Of a DNA stretch of 64,000 nucleotides, positions 46,348-57,503 are shown in pieces. This stretch comes from Catenaria anguillulae PL171 (Eukaryota; Blastocladiomycota; Blastocladiomycetes; Blastocladiales; Catenariaceae), in contig MCFL01000016.1 of NCBI GenBank assembly GCA_002102555.1, positions 248,001 to 312,000 on the forward strand, in the 5' to 3' direction. A model generated the notes under the pieces. That model was given only the letters and a program-made list of their open reading frames with translations, did not search any database and had not been told where the DNA came from. Each line of letters starts with the position of its first letter. Position 1 is the stretch's first letter. Made by a program: the position numbers and the translations under genes.

Positions 46348-47919
46348 TCAAGGGTTGGTTGCAGACGACACACTAGCAAAGTCAAACTCGCCTTCAATCG
46401 GGAACACAATCTCGCTGCTCGCATGATCCATAGGCAACTCCGGGTGCAATCCCGCATGGTGCCACCATTCTTGCATCTGCTCGTCCTGTTGAATCCCATA
46501 CCTGACGTGAGAATACTTGACCCGCTTGTCCAGCCCAGGCACGACGACGGACAGCCACCAGCTGAGCACACGCGCGTATTTGCGCAGCACAAGACGGGCA
46601 ATCATGTGCGAGAAGTTGTCCTGCAATCGGTGGCCTTGGGCGATATCAACCATTCCCATGTGCAGGAACCAATCAAGAATGGCGACGCGGGCTTGCTCGG
46701 GTTGGACCGGTACCGTATCCACCACCGTATGCTCCACACGCCATCCCCAAGCCGCTGCACGGGCGTCGTCGTCTGCTGGAATCTGGGATGCATCGATAAC
46801 GAATGACGAGGAAGCGGAAATCAATGCTTCGGCGATGATGCCATCCTCGTGCTCCAAAAAGTACGCCACAATCATCTCGGGGCACGCCGGATCGAACGCA
46901 GGCAACCTTTTGTACTTGGTTGGGTCCGCAGACAAGAATCGATGCAGGCCAACCACCCATTGCGGGCGAGCGCGAACATGATCGACCCACCAATGCAAAA
47001 CGTGCGCCTTACCCGCGGCCGAGGCCTTGGTCAAAATGACCCCGTACGTATCCAAAGGGACATAGTGGTCGGGAAACTGCTCCATCAAGTGTGCAAGAAG
47101 GCGCGTGTTGCCAAGACAAGCGGCAGTAGGGATGAGAATCTCGTCGTCGTTGCAGACAATCGCATCGTTTGCGCCATACTTGTCAACCAAAAAGCACGCA
47201 ATGCGAAAACATCTTGCCGCGACCACGCTAAAGAAGAGCTCGTTGAGTTCTTGCTCGTCACCCAGCTGCTCGAGCGTGGGCAGGCGGCCGTGGTCCGCCA
47301 GCCAGTCGAGTGCCACCAAAGTTGAATCCTCCAACCGCTCGTTCGACATTGCGTCCCACTGATCCAAGTCCCCCAATTCATCTTCAAGCGCGGTGCACAC
47401 CTCGGACAGCAGCGTTTTGAGATGAGGCATGAACGGCCCGCGCAGCTTACCGGCTTCGGCCTGGGCCGCAAGCGTAAACCACCACTCGAGGATGTGAGTG
47501 TGGCCATGGACAACAGCAGGTGCCAACATTTCGGCTGCCTCGAACGATCGCCTGTCCTCGTTCGTATCTTGATAACCGCCGTGCACGAAAAATGCTTCGA
47601 TTGTAGGCAGATCGCCTTGGGCACAAAATTCGACAATGTCGCCAAGGTTGTACCGATTGACGATCATGCGCAGGAGGGTTTTCGACGGCTTGAAGGCGGG
47701 GAGTACAGAGTCGACAGCAAACACACCAAGCATGTGCTCCCGGAGGGACCGGCGCCAAACCTTCAGCGTCATGCACAGCACGTCTTCTATGAGGTTTTCG
47801 GTGAGTGCGACGACAGCGTCGGGGTTGACAGTGTCCGGGTTGACGGCGTCGGGGTTGACAGCGTTAGGGTTGATAGTGTCGGGTTCACTCGTAGGGATTG
47901 TGGGAGGCGGTGAATTCAT
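46348..47919 (-). CDS. WW-solenoid (ankyrin-like repeat) protein, intact copy
   Basis: Single open frame of 523 residues from ATG 47919. After a tandem Asn-Pro-Asp-Ala-Val leader comes an F-box-like helix pair (TENLIEDVLCMTLKVWRRSL). It is followed by helical repeats with Trp-Trp or Trp-Phe marks: HTHILEWWFTLAAQ, DSTLVALDWLADHGRLPTLE, HVLHWWVDHVRARPQWVV, VAILDWFLHMGMV, ARVLSWWLSVVV and MQEWWHHAGLHPELPMDH. Repeat spacing is ankyrin-like, but the Trp pairs are a lineage-specific feature. It is a clear paralogue of the gene at 19.5 kb (DWLADHGRLPTLEQLG versus DWLKAHGHLPSLQELG). Such families are often large and fast-evolving. A recognition or substrate-adaptor role is inferred, not shown. Confidence 0.75.
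   Translation of the reverse strand: MNSPPPTIPTSEPDTINPNAVNPDAVNPDTVNPDAVVALTENLIEDVLCMTLKVWRRSLREHMLGVFAVDSVLPAFKPSKTLLRMIVNRYNLGDIVEFCAQGDLPTIEAFFVHGGYQDTNEDRRSFEAAEMLAPAVVHGHTHILEWWFTLAAQAEAGKLRGPFMPHLKTLLSEVCTALEDELGDLDQWDAMSNERLEDSTLVALDWLADHGRLPTLEQLGDEQELNELFFSVVAARCFRIACFLVDKYGANDAIVCNDDEILIPTAACLGNTRLLAHLMEQFPDHYVPLDTYGVILTKASAAGKAHVLHWWVDHVRARPQWVVGLHRFLSADPTKYKRLPAFDPACPEMIVAYFLEHEDGIIAEALISASSSFVIDASQIPADDDARAAAWGWRVEHTVVDTVPVQPEQARVAILDWFLHMGMVDIAQGHRLQDNFSHMIARLVLRKYARVLSWWLSVVVPGLDKRVKYSHVRYGIQQDEQMQEWWHHAGLHPELPMDHASSEIVFPIEGEFDFASVSSATNP
47816..47875 (-). repeat. Four 15-bp units encoding Asn-Pro-Asp-Ala-Val
   Basis: In-frame 15-base tandem repeat at the N-terminus of the WW-solenoid gene, four near-identical units. 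Confidence 0.85.
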
Positions 47920-48804
47920 GTCGGATCTTTTGATGGATTAGTGACTGGGAGATTATTGGCCAGGGAGCGACAAGGAAATGGTTGTGACCGATGCCGCGAG
48001 GTTGGGGAGGGGGGAATGGGTTTTTATACCATGAGCAACGGTGCAATGTACATTTCCCCTTCGTTGGCGTTTTCTTTGCTCGGACACTTTCCGTGATCAT
48101 GGACACCAGGGGATTGCTTGTGGACACACGTTGGACATGCGGCCAAGTCCACATGGACACCTCTTGGACATGAAAGTTCGACGTATAGCTGCAACTGAAC
48201 GCACGACGGCTCAATAGAGTGTCCACCCTATCCGAAACGCTTTGCAACACCTCGATTTTACGTGCCAGCCGCTGCGGCTCCAATGAGAGTCTCGGTAAAT
48301 GAATGGCAGGTCTGGGTCAAAGCGGGCGGGCGAGTAATGGTGATGTGGATGTTTCAGAGGGTTGGTGCACGGGCAAGGAATGGGAGCAGTTCCGGTGTCG
48401 GCAGGAAAAGATTGCATCAACTGCCTCTTGGCGCTCGTATCATGGCAATTTCTGATCATCTAAAGACGTATACTACAATTCGAGATCATTCGATCACGAA
48501 GTGCGGCAGCTCCGCCAGTGAGGGAAACAGGGTCAAAGGGGGTTATTGGTGGCGGCCGTCCCTCGAGAATCCAGTATGGAGATTGGAGAGACGCACAAGG
48601 ATGGAGGGGAATGCAAATGCTGAATGACTGTATACGCAAACAAGATAGAGAGAAAAACAAACAAGATCAAAACTAGTCCAGAAAACACTGAGCAAAAACT
48701 CAAGCCACCTGCTACTGCTGCTCAATAATCGACAAGCTACCACATACCCCCTGGCTCTGATGCCCCTGTACACAATACGCTCGTCGACAACGTCATCATC
48801 ACCA
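47920..48804. other. Intergenic, no supported gene
   Basis: Upstream of the WW-solenoid gene and 3' flank of the mitochondrial carrier. A run of near-repeats with TGGACA cores lies at 48099-48170. No gene supported. Confidence 0.45.
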
Positions 48805-49925
48805 TCAAGCCGACTTGGACATCTCCTTGGCATCCCTTGCGGCCTGCTCGCGATCGCCCAAAAAGCTCTTGAAAAACTCATACGTGGTCCAACACACGGC
48901 GGTCGCCGGCATATGGCTCAAGACGCGCGGCGTGAGGCCCTTCCAAAACCCGCTGGCGCCCTCGCGCTGCCACACCAACCGCATAGCATCCCGCATCCCC
49001 CTGGCCTGGCGAATCTCCACGTCGGTCACCTCGCCCTTGGTCTGCAACAAGGTCTTTGCCACATCCAATGGGGTTGTCACTGCACTTGCCAAGGCGCCGG
49101 CCATGGCACCGGCAACAATGTGTGATTTGGGATCGTAGTTGCGCGACGGGTTGAGCGACGCGCTCACGGCCTCGTACACGGCAAAGTGAACGCTTTGAAA
49201 GGGAATCGACATGCTGAGCGTCGTCGGGTAGGAAATGTAAAACGCACGAACACCTTCGTTCTTGAGCACACTGCGTGCACAGTGCGCGAGCGACGAGTAT
49301 TGCGACCCCGAGTAGGCTTGCATGCGCTGCTTGATCACATCAAACGGGTTCATGATGGCATCTTGGACCACGGTGGCCGTGGCACCCGCGGCGGCCGCCC
49401 ACATGGGTGCAATGTTGCGCTCGTCCTCGGCTTTGCTCAGGCGCATGGCTACGGCCTTGCATTGTTCATAAGTCGCAAAGTACAAGGCGTGCGCGGGGCC
49501 GGCACCAACAACCACGGACGATACGCCGCGCCAAAGGGCACGTGCGCCCTCCGTGGAGGTGATGCGTGAGAAGGCTTGATAGGTGGAGGTGTAAGGGCTT
49601 GCGGCGATGACGGCGACAGGATTTGCAGCCGGGTTTTCAGTGAGTCGACCGGGTACATGACCGTGTGTTCCGTGATGCCGGCAAGCGCGCCAGCAATCAT
49701 GTGTGCGATTGGGCCCGCGGTTGGCGGCAGGGCTTCGTAGTCTGGGTCGATTTCCACCGGGTTTGGGTTGAGGGCCGGGGTCGGAGCGGTGGCGCTGGCG
49801 GCGGCGGCGGCAGACGGTGAGAATGTTGGCGTGGACATGGCGGAGACGGCGGCGGATGCGGCTGGGATGGTCGTGGGTGTCGAGCTTGTGTTTGCGTGTG
49901 TAGTGGCAGTGGATAATGAGTGCAT
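48805..49925 (-). CDS. Mitochondrial carrier, mitoferrin (MRS3/4) type
   Basis: Inner-membrane carrier of ferrous iron for Fe/S and haem synthesis. About 373 residues from ATG 49925; an Ala/Pro/Thr-rich leader precedes three tandem carrier repeats. Repeat 1 has [20 protein letters not shown] and LKTR, repeat 2 [12 protein letters not shown], and repeat 3 [20 protein letters not shown]. These are the PxDxxK signatures of the family. [12 protein letters not shown] and the [12 protein letters not shown] segment point to mitoferrin rather than to metabolite carriers. One base is missing near 49596, between repeat-1 helices. With ATM1 it forms a mitochondrial iron-handling pair in this window, though they are 30 kb apart and there is no sign of co-regulation. 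Confidence 0.85.
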
Positions 49926-51331
49926 GGCGCGGATGAGCGATTTCCGAGATGTGGGCAAGAGGAAAAAGAGAAAGGGGTGATCGATTGCTTTTGTTTGTGT
50001 GCGTCCAGAATGGAAAAAAGTTCTCGAAGCGGGTCAAGATCGGATCGGATATCACTAATGTTTTGCAGTCAAGCCATTTGATGACAGTCAGCATGAAATC
50101 TAATGACCTCCATGTCCAGTTCGCGCAAGGCGGTTGAAGTGATGCCATGAAGTTGCAGAATAGCCGACAGTATTATTGAAGAAAGGATTCGGGCTCATAC
50201 CGAGTATTGATACAGTACGGGAAATAGTATTTACGCTTGATTTCCGAAGCACGCCCAGTTGCGGAATGGTCTAAGAAGTCACTTGACAATTCCATCAGCA
50301 TTTGGTCAGCATCTTAGGTATTCGTTTAGGTAGGGAAGAGGTCAGATCCATGTTGCGGTTCGCCATTAGCCGGCCGTGCAGGTGGTGGGTAGTGCTATGG
50401 CATATGGCATATACATTTGAGAGGCCGAGAAACGGTTCAACAAGTGCTAGGATTGCGGGAGAGAACAAGTGCATGCGTGGAGGCATCAACTTGATGTCCT
50501 CAGAGTCGTCCGAGAGGGAAAGCTCTTGTATTTATCACACCTTGATGCACTCATGCAATGCAGGTCAAGTACACAGTCCCCATGTTCCACTCAAGCTCAG
50601 CTGAATCTGATAAGATGACGGTGGTGGCTGATCTTGCGCCCACGAGCGTCAACTTCTCATTAATTGTCAACGCAACGCGTCTGATCGGTGACCGCGCACA
50701 ACGCCTCCGATTTTCCACTGGGCGACAACTCCTGTCCGCCTCCAAAGTCCAATGCATTTGAGCCAAGCGACCACGGTCCCCATCGATTCCACTCTATTCC
50801 TCATCATTTTTCTTGCCATTACGTGGCCTCTACATAATTTTCCAATGCTCTGACTGGGATACCATGCAACGTTAACGCTCAATCAGCCAGCTTATGATGC
50901 CAGTGTTGCATGGCGAGCCGAGGATGGACTGGTATGGCTGCTGGTGAAAAAGACTTGACAGGGCATGACGATGGCGCCGGATCGAGTCCAATACGGATGA
51001 TGTGGGCACGAGTTGAAGTTGGAATAGAGTATCGCATGACAATGATGCGCACGTTTTAAGAAACCTGAAGGAAACTAATGAGAGAGTGACACCCTCGATG
51101 CGCGTATAAATGTATGGGAAACGTGAAAGAAAGAAAGCGAGGTGTGTGTGTGGAACCACGGCCAAACGACGAGAAAAAAAAAGACATAGGGGGCAGACAA
51201 ACTGCGTGCGGGCGACAAAGGGCGAGGAAGGCAGCTCGGCATGCCTCCAGGGCAAAATGAAAAAGAACAGTATACAAAAAAAAACTTACACAGTGGCCCC
51301 TGCCCATTTCGCAAGAGAAGCATCATATCAC
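49926..51331. other. Intergenic, no supported gene
   Basis: About 1.4 kb between two minus-strand genes. Only short overlapping frames on both strands. No repeat or RNA recognised. Confidence 0.45.
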
Positions 51332-51784
51332 TTAGAGTCCAACCTTGGCAAACGCCGACACGGTACTATCCTCCTCAACGGCCATGATGCCCGTCTTTGT
51401 GCGCTGCAACGTTTTGAGGCGATCGGCGACATTGGCGGGGACCGAAAGCGCCACAGCATCAATGATGGAGTACTCGTATTTGACCTTGCCGCCGGCCTGC
51501 TTGATGGCATCCGACAGGGTGGAGGCGTCGAGGAAGGCGCCGGCGCGGGATTGCAAGCCAACGCCCGATTCGGAGGTGAGCATGCTGGCGAGGTCGGCGG
51601 CGGTGAGTGTGTTGGCGGTGGAGGCGGGAGCGGCAGAGCCGTGCGAGGAGGAGGAACCCGGCTTGTAGTAGGAGACAATGAGGTCGACCATGGGCGAGTC
51701 GGCCAGAGTTGGGGTGGCGAAGAGCGAGGCAAGTGCGGCGATGGCCAGGAGGAGAGCCACAAGGAAGGAGCGGGTGGCGATCAT
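51332..51784 (-). CDS. Small secreted protein with inhibitor I9-like domain
   Basis: 150 residues from ATG 51784, no frame break. A strong signal peptide (FLVALLLAIAALASLFATPT, then LADS) is followed by a Ser/Ala linker and a domain ending KYEYSIIDAVALSVPANVAD and MAVEEDSTVSAF. This resembles the subtilisin propeptide/I9 inhibitor fold (a central Tyr-x-x-Ile-x-Ala-Val-Ala-Leu strand, and a C-terminal Val-Glu-Glu-Asp strand as in yeast Pbi2 and propeptides). There is no protease domain next to it, so it is a free-standing inhibitor-like protein. The likely role is to restrain a secreted or vacuolar subtilase; that is inference from the domain. A trans-acting chaperone role is the alternative. 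Confidence 0.6.
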   Translation of the reverse strand: MIATRSFLVALLLAIAALASLFATPTLADSPMVDLIVSYYKPGSSSSHGSAAPASTANTLTAADLASMLTSESGVGLQSRAGAFLDASTLSDAIKQAGGKVKYEYSIIDAVALSVPANVADRLKTLQRTKTGIMAVEEDSTVSAFAKVGL

Positions 51785-52556
51785 TGTTGCTGTTGCTGGT
51801 ACTGGTGGATGCGTTGTGGTTGAAATGTTGAAATATCGAATGGTCTAAGCATGAGAAAAAAGGACGTCGTTAGGTACTGCTTGACTGCCTCGTGCAGAGT
51901 CAGTGTGAAAACGAGGGCAAGGCGAGGGCACGGCCGGGTGTGCGTAGGAAAAGGGCAGTGCCACCGTATGGGGTAAGTGTGTGGGGAGGCGATGCGTTGA
52001 GTGGCATTGCATGGTGCATGAATACATACCTTACATATGTATCAATGATGAGTGACTTACGACGCACGACACATGTCCGATGGAAAGGGCATGCCAGGAA
52101 GAAGGAGAGTCGAAGCCACTTCTAGAATGGTTGATGGAAGCTAGATAGAAGCATTAGCGGAAATCACGTGTTGCTCGCACAGAGAGAGTGAGTGATGGTG
52201 ATGATCAATCATCTTTGATCGTGATGTGATGAGGTGATGGTTTGACAGCAGCAGATGAGTCGTGTTGGATGTGGTTTCGGATGGCGAGGGCAAGGTCGAT
52301 TGGGCGCTGGTGACGGCGACGGCGACGGCAACGGCCATGATGAATCCATCATCAGTCGGTTCGAATTCCTTTCAGTCCAAATGTTATGAATGAATACAAA
52401 TAAAGCAGAGTCAATGCCCGTCGTCTTTCGTCTGTGATCTGTCGCCAGTCGCCAACCACAAGTCCGCGTCCACTGTGATCCCACTTGACGTTGATTCCCA
52501 TTCCCATTCGCATTCCCACACGGCCCAACACTTGTATTTATTGATGCCAATCGAAA
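51785..52556. other. Divergent promoter region
   Basis: Between the minus-strand I9-like gene and plus-strand LYS2, so it should hold both promoters. No gene supported. Confidence 0.5.
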
Positions 52557-55500
52557 ATGGTCAGCACCACCACCACTTCAATTGAAAGCCAGCACACAAT
52601 GCATTCCACTGCCGCTGCTCATGACGAAAATGACATTGACAAGGTCCTCGATCGCTGGCGCCAGCACCTGCACGACCTCACCGACCTCAAGCTGCCCACC
52701 GACTACCCGCTGCCCGCCGGCGCAAACCGCACCAACGCCGCCGTCGACGCGTGCCACGAGGTCCTGCTCCCCTCGCCACCTCGCGCGCTGTCCTCCGCCT
52801 CGCCCTCCACCCGGACGCACACCCCAGCACCTCCCCCTTCCACGTCCTGCTCGCCGCCTTTGCCGTTCTCCTCCACCGCTTCTCTGGCGAGCACGATCTC
52901 ACGGTTGGATCCGCCGTTTCCTCTCCTGAAGGCCCCGCCGGCACAAACGCAAACAACCTCGTCTTGCGCCTCAACATTGATGGTGATGCGCCATTCACCT
53001 CCGTCATGAATCAGGTCGTGGACGTAGAGCATCACGCCGCCACAGTCGACCCGATCCCATTTGCACGCCTCGTGTCGGCACTGGCGACGACATCCTCATC
53101 GCAGCACGGCCATGGCCCGCATCATCACCAGCCGCTCTTCAAAGTCCGCTTCTTCAACACCACAGACACAAACCCGGCTTTACTTTCAACCCAGGGCACC
53201 GCCACCGACCTGACCATCTTCATCACCACGTCCCCATCGCTCCGCACGCTGCTGCCCATCCACGTGCGCATCGCTTACAACGCATGCCTCTTTTCGCCCC
53301 AGCGCATGGCCGACATGGCCGATCAGCTTACCCAAGTCCTCGAGGCTGCCACGTCGGATGCTTCCACGCCCATTGGCTCCATTTCACTCGTCACGCCCTC
53401 GATGCGCGCCCGATTGCCTGACCCGACTCTCGATTTGCACTGGGACCAGTGGCCCGGCGCCATTTGTGATGTGTTTGAAGCCAATGCACTGCGCAATCCG
53501 GACGCAACATGCGTGGTGGATCAAGTCGAGGATGGATCCAACAAGAGGCGCGTGTTTACCTACCAACAAATCAACAATGCTGCCAGTCGCGTTGCAAATG
53601 CCTTGATTCAGGGCGGCATTCAGCGCGAGGATGTCGTCATGTTGTACAGCGCACGGTGTGTCGAGCTTGTGGTTGCCATCATGGGCGTCTTGAGGGCAGG
53701 CGCAACGTTTTCCGTCATTGGTACATTGACGCATCTTCTCATCTTTGCAATTCAAAGTTCTTTTCGAGCTAACATTACACACACTTCCGTTTTGATAAAA
53801 ATACATAGACCCAGCCTACCCGCCACAACGCCAATGCATCTACCTGTCCGTGGCGCAACCTCGCGGCCTCATCATTTTGTCGCGCGCAGGCCAACTCGAC
53901 GCAAGCGTCCGCGAGTACATTTCCACTCAACTCCACATTGTCTGTGAACTGTCGCCGCTGCACCTCGAATCGGACGGGTCAGTGCCGCTGCTCGCGCACG
54001 TACCCGCCTCCAACCCGGGCATTGTGCTTGGCCCCGACTCGATCGGAACATTGTCGTTTACCTCTGGGTCCACGGGCGTGCCCAAGGTCCGCGTGCCCGC
54101 GTCTCCCCATGTACTGCATGCACGCAAACACACCAAACTGACGCATTTGATTGCTTAGGGAGTCAAAGGCCGGCACTTTTCGCTCACGCACTACTACCCA
54201 TGGCTCGCCTCCCACTTTGGCCTGACGTCACGCGACCGCTTCACCATGCTTTCAGGCATTGCCCACGACCCGATCCAGCGCGACATCTTTACCCCGCTGT
54301 TTCTTGGTGCAGCCTTGCACATTCCCACGGCCGACGACATTGGCACCCCCGGTGCGCTGGCTCGTTGGATGCACAGCGAGCAAGTCTCGGTGACGCACTT
54401 GACGCCCGCCATGGGCCAGCTCGTCACGTCAGGCGTGGCGGCGGCGGCCGCTGATGGCGGCGCCATGATGGACACGCTCCGCAATGCGTTTTTCGTCGGC
54501 GACATCTTGACCAAGCGCGACGTTGCAAGGCTCCAGTTGCTTGCACCAAATTGTGCCGTGGTCAACATGTATGGCACAACCGAGACGCAACGCGCTGTGT
54601 CGTATTTGCGCGTACCCCCACGGGCACTAGACCCAGAGTGGTTGAGCACGCGGTGCAAGGAAGTGGTGCCTGCAGGCCAAGGTATGATCAATGTGCAGTT
54701 GCTCGTGGTTAACAAGGCCGGCAAGTTGGCGGGCGTGGGCGAGATTGGCGAGTTGTATGTGCGTGCGGGCGGATTGGCTGAAGGGTATTTGGGTTTGCCC
54801 GAGGCCACGGCCGAAAAGTTTCTGGCCAACCCGTTTGCACCCGCACCCGAGGCCACAACAAGCACACCGGCAAGCATTCCGTACTTCAAGGGCCCCCGCG
54901 ACCGCATGTATCGGACCGGCGACCTAGGCCGGTTTCTGCCCACGGGCCACGTGGAGTGTTCGGGCCGTGCCGACGACCAGATCAAGATTCGAGGGTTCCG
55001 CATCGAGCTTGGCGAAATCGACATGTACCTGAGCCAGCACGCACGCGTGCGCGAAAACGTGACGCTGGTGCGCAGGGACAAGGATGAGGAAATGACGCTG
55101 GTGAGCTACCTCGTGCTCAACGCGCCCGAGACCAACGAGGCCGATGCCGCGGGAAAAGAAATTGGGGTCGGCAAAGTTCATTACGTTGTCCCACAGGACT
55201 GGGCATCGGTTCAATCCGACATTCGGGCGTGGCTAAGGTCCAAACTGCCGGCTTATGCCGTGCCGGCCGTCATTTGCCCGCTCCGTGCCATGCCGCTGAC
55301 GCCCAATGGCAAGGTCGACAAGAATGCCTTGCCGTTTCCTGATACCGGCCGGCTCATGTCACTTGCGGCCGCGAATCCCACGGCGGCGGCTGCCCACGCA
55401 GACACGAGCGATGACCGGTCGCGCGTTGCGCGCGATCTGCGCGGCGTTTGGGCCAAAGTGCTGCGCGTGCCCGAGGATGCGGTTCAATGGCAAGACAACT

Positions 55501-57154
55501 TTTTTGACATTGGTGGGCACTCGGTGCTTGCCACGCGGCTCGTGTTGCTTGTGCGGCGCGAGTTTGGGTTGCCGGATGCCCCGCTCGCGCTCGTGTTTGA
55601 TACGCCCGTGCTTGGTGATATGGCCACGCGGGTCGAGGCGTGGGTTGACGAGCAGGCGTTGGATGTGACGGCCGCGGTCGCAGCACCTGCGGCGGGCGGT
55701 GTGGAGGCCGAGGGCGACAAGGAAAACGTGGAGTTTGATTATGCGCAGTTTGCAGATGCGCCGCTGCCTGACGAGATTTGCGTGCGTGCGGGTGCAAGGC
55801 TCATGGTGGACGAGCGGCCAAGGCATGTGGTGGTGACAGGCGCAACGGGGTTTTTGGGCGCGTTTATTGTTGCGCAGCTTCTCGGTGCAGACAGTCAAGT
55901 CAAGGTGACGTGTGTTGCGCGTGCAAAGTCGGACGCGGACGCACGTGCGCGCGTCGTGCGCAATCTTGCACTTCATGCGTGCGGCCTCTCGGACTCGTCG
56001 TTGGCTCGGCTCGAGGCGGTCGCAGGAGACCTGGCGCAGCCGCAGTGGGGGCTATCGGAAGCGACGTGGACAAGGCTTGCAGCGGACGCGGACGCCATTG
56101 TGCACAATGGCGCCATGGTTCATTGGGTGTACCCGTACGCCAAGCTCGCGCCGGCCAACGTCGCCGGCACTCTGGAAGCACTCAAGCTCGCCACCGCCGG
56201 CAATCGCATCAAGCCCGTGCACTTTGTCTCATCCACCTCGGTCCTCGACACGCCTCACTTTACGCAACATTTGGGCGGCGCGGCCGTGCATGAATCGGAT
56301 CCTCTCCACGGGTCAAGGTCCGGGCTGCGGTCCGGATACGCACAGACCAAATGGGTGGCCGAGCGGCTGTGTGCACGTGCCAGCAAGGAGCGTGGCGTGC
56401 CCGTGACGGTCGTGCGACCAGGATACATTGTGGGCCACTCGCAGTCGGGCGTGACCAACGCCGACGATTTCATTTGGCGGCTCGTCAAGGGGTGCATTGA
56501 GCTTGGCGCGTGCCCGGACGTGACCAATGTCGTCAACATGTGCCCCGTCGATTATGTGGCCAGTGTGGTTGTTGCATTGACGCTTGGTGCGGGCGACGCG
56601 CAAGTCTCGGCGCCGGCCATTGCCGTCAACGACGGCGGCGAATGTGAATCAGTGTGGGCTCCGCCGCACGCTCGCATCTACGGTCGCGTTTACCACACGT
56701 TCAACCCAGAAAACTTTCGTTTTGTCGACCTGCTCGCCGGCTCGCTCACGAGCGCGTGGCCAAGTGTCAAGCAAGTCCCCTACTTGGACTGGCGCGCACA
56801 GTTGCTTGAGCGGACCATGGCCGATGGACCCGCATCGGCCTTGTTCCCCTTGCTGCACTTTGTCTTGGACGATTTGCCGACAGCGACGCGCGCACCGGCG
56901 CTGGATACGAGCAACACGCGGGCTGTGCTGGGAGAGGGAAAGGGAAGGTGCCGAGCATGCGCGAGGGAGTACCGAGGGCGTTGGCGTATTTGGTGGAGAG
57001 CGGGTTTTTGCCGCAGCCAGAGGTCAAGGTGGTGGAAGGGTGGCCGAGTGTTGGTGAGGAGGTGAGGTGGGCGATTGGCGAGGGCAAGAGAGTGGGGGGT
57101 GGTGCGGGAAGGACGTCGGCAGCAGTTGAGGTGAATGTGAATGGGTCGGCGTGA
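52557..57154 (+). CDS. LYS2: L-aminoadipate-semialdehyde dehydrogenase (alpha-aminoadipate reductase)
   Basis: Fungal lysine-pathway enzyme that activates alpha-aminoadipate with ATP, loads it on a carrier and reduces it with NADPH to the semialdehyde. Exons 52557-53720, 53809-54086 and 54159-57154, about 1,479 residues. Order: condensation-like N-terminus (SPFHVLLAAFAVLLHRFSGE), adenylation domain (LSFTSGSTGVPK split by intron 2, MYGTTETQRAVSY, YRTGDLGRFLPTGHVECSGR, NGKVDKNAL), carrier domain (DNFFDIGGHSVLATRL with the phosphopantetheine Ser), and reductase domain (VVVTGATGFLGAFIVAQLLG, SGYAQTKWVAERL). The carrier serine must be modified by a LYS5-type transferase, not seen here. Two single-base losses fall near 52770 and 56945. 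The stop is at 57152-57154. An alternative ATG at 52599 would remove 14 residues. Confidence 0.95.
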
Positions 57155-57503
57155 GGTATATGCCGATGAATGAGGTGTGTTTGATCCTAGTCACTTTTAC
57201 CGGCAGTTTGTACATAGTTTGCGCGTCATATGTTTATACAGTCGCTGTAAGGACCACATCCTCTCTTTTACTTTGCGGTCCCCCTGTAACCATGACGGCT
57301 GGCACGTTGAGCCGCCTGAGTTCGATCATGTGAATGATAACAGGTCACAATGTTTACATAACTTGAATAAATACAGGGCGGTTGAGCATGGCCAAAAGGA
57401 AATTGTCAAGCGAAAGCGAGCAAAGAGTCTGGAGGCTAAACAGAATGCACACAAAACTACACATCAAGTGGGGTGTGTGGGTCTATGTACCAAACTAAAG
57501 CGC
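57155..57503. other. Convergent intergenic spacer
   Basis: Between the 3' ends of LYS2 and SNF5. Nothing recognised. Confidence 0.5.

Noticed and set aside
50245-50290. tRNA A-box-like sequence (GCGGAATGGTCTAAG)
   Set aside because: No B box or T arm follows within tRNA distance.
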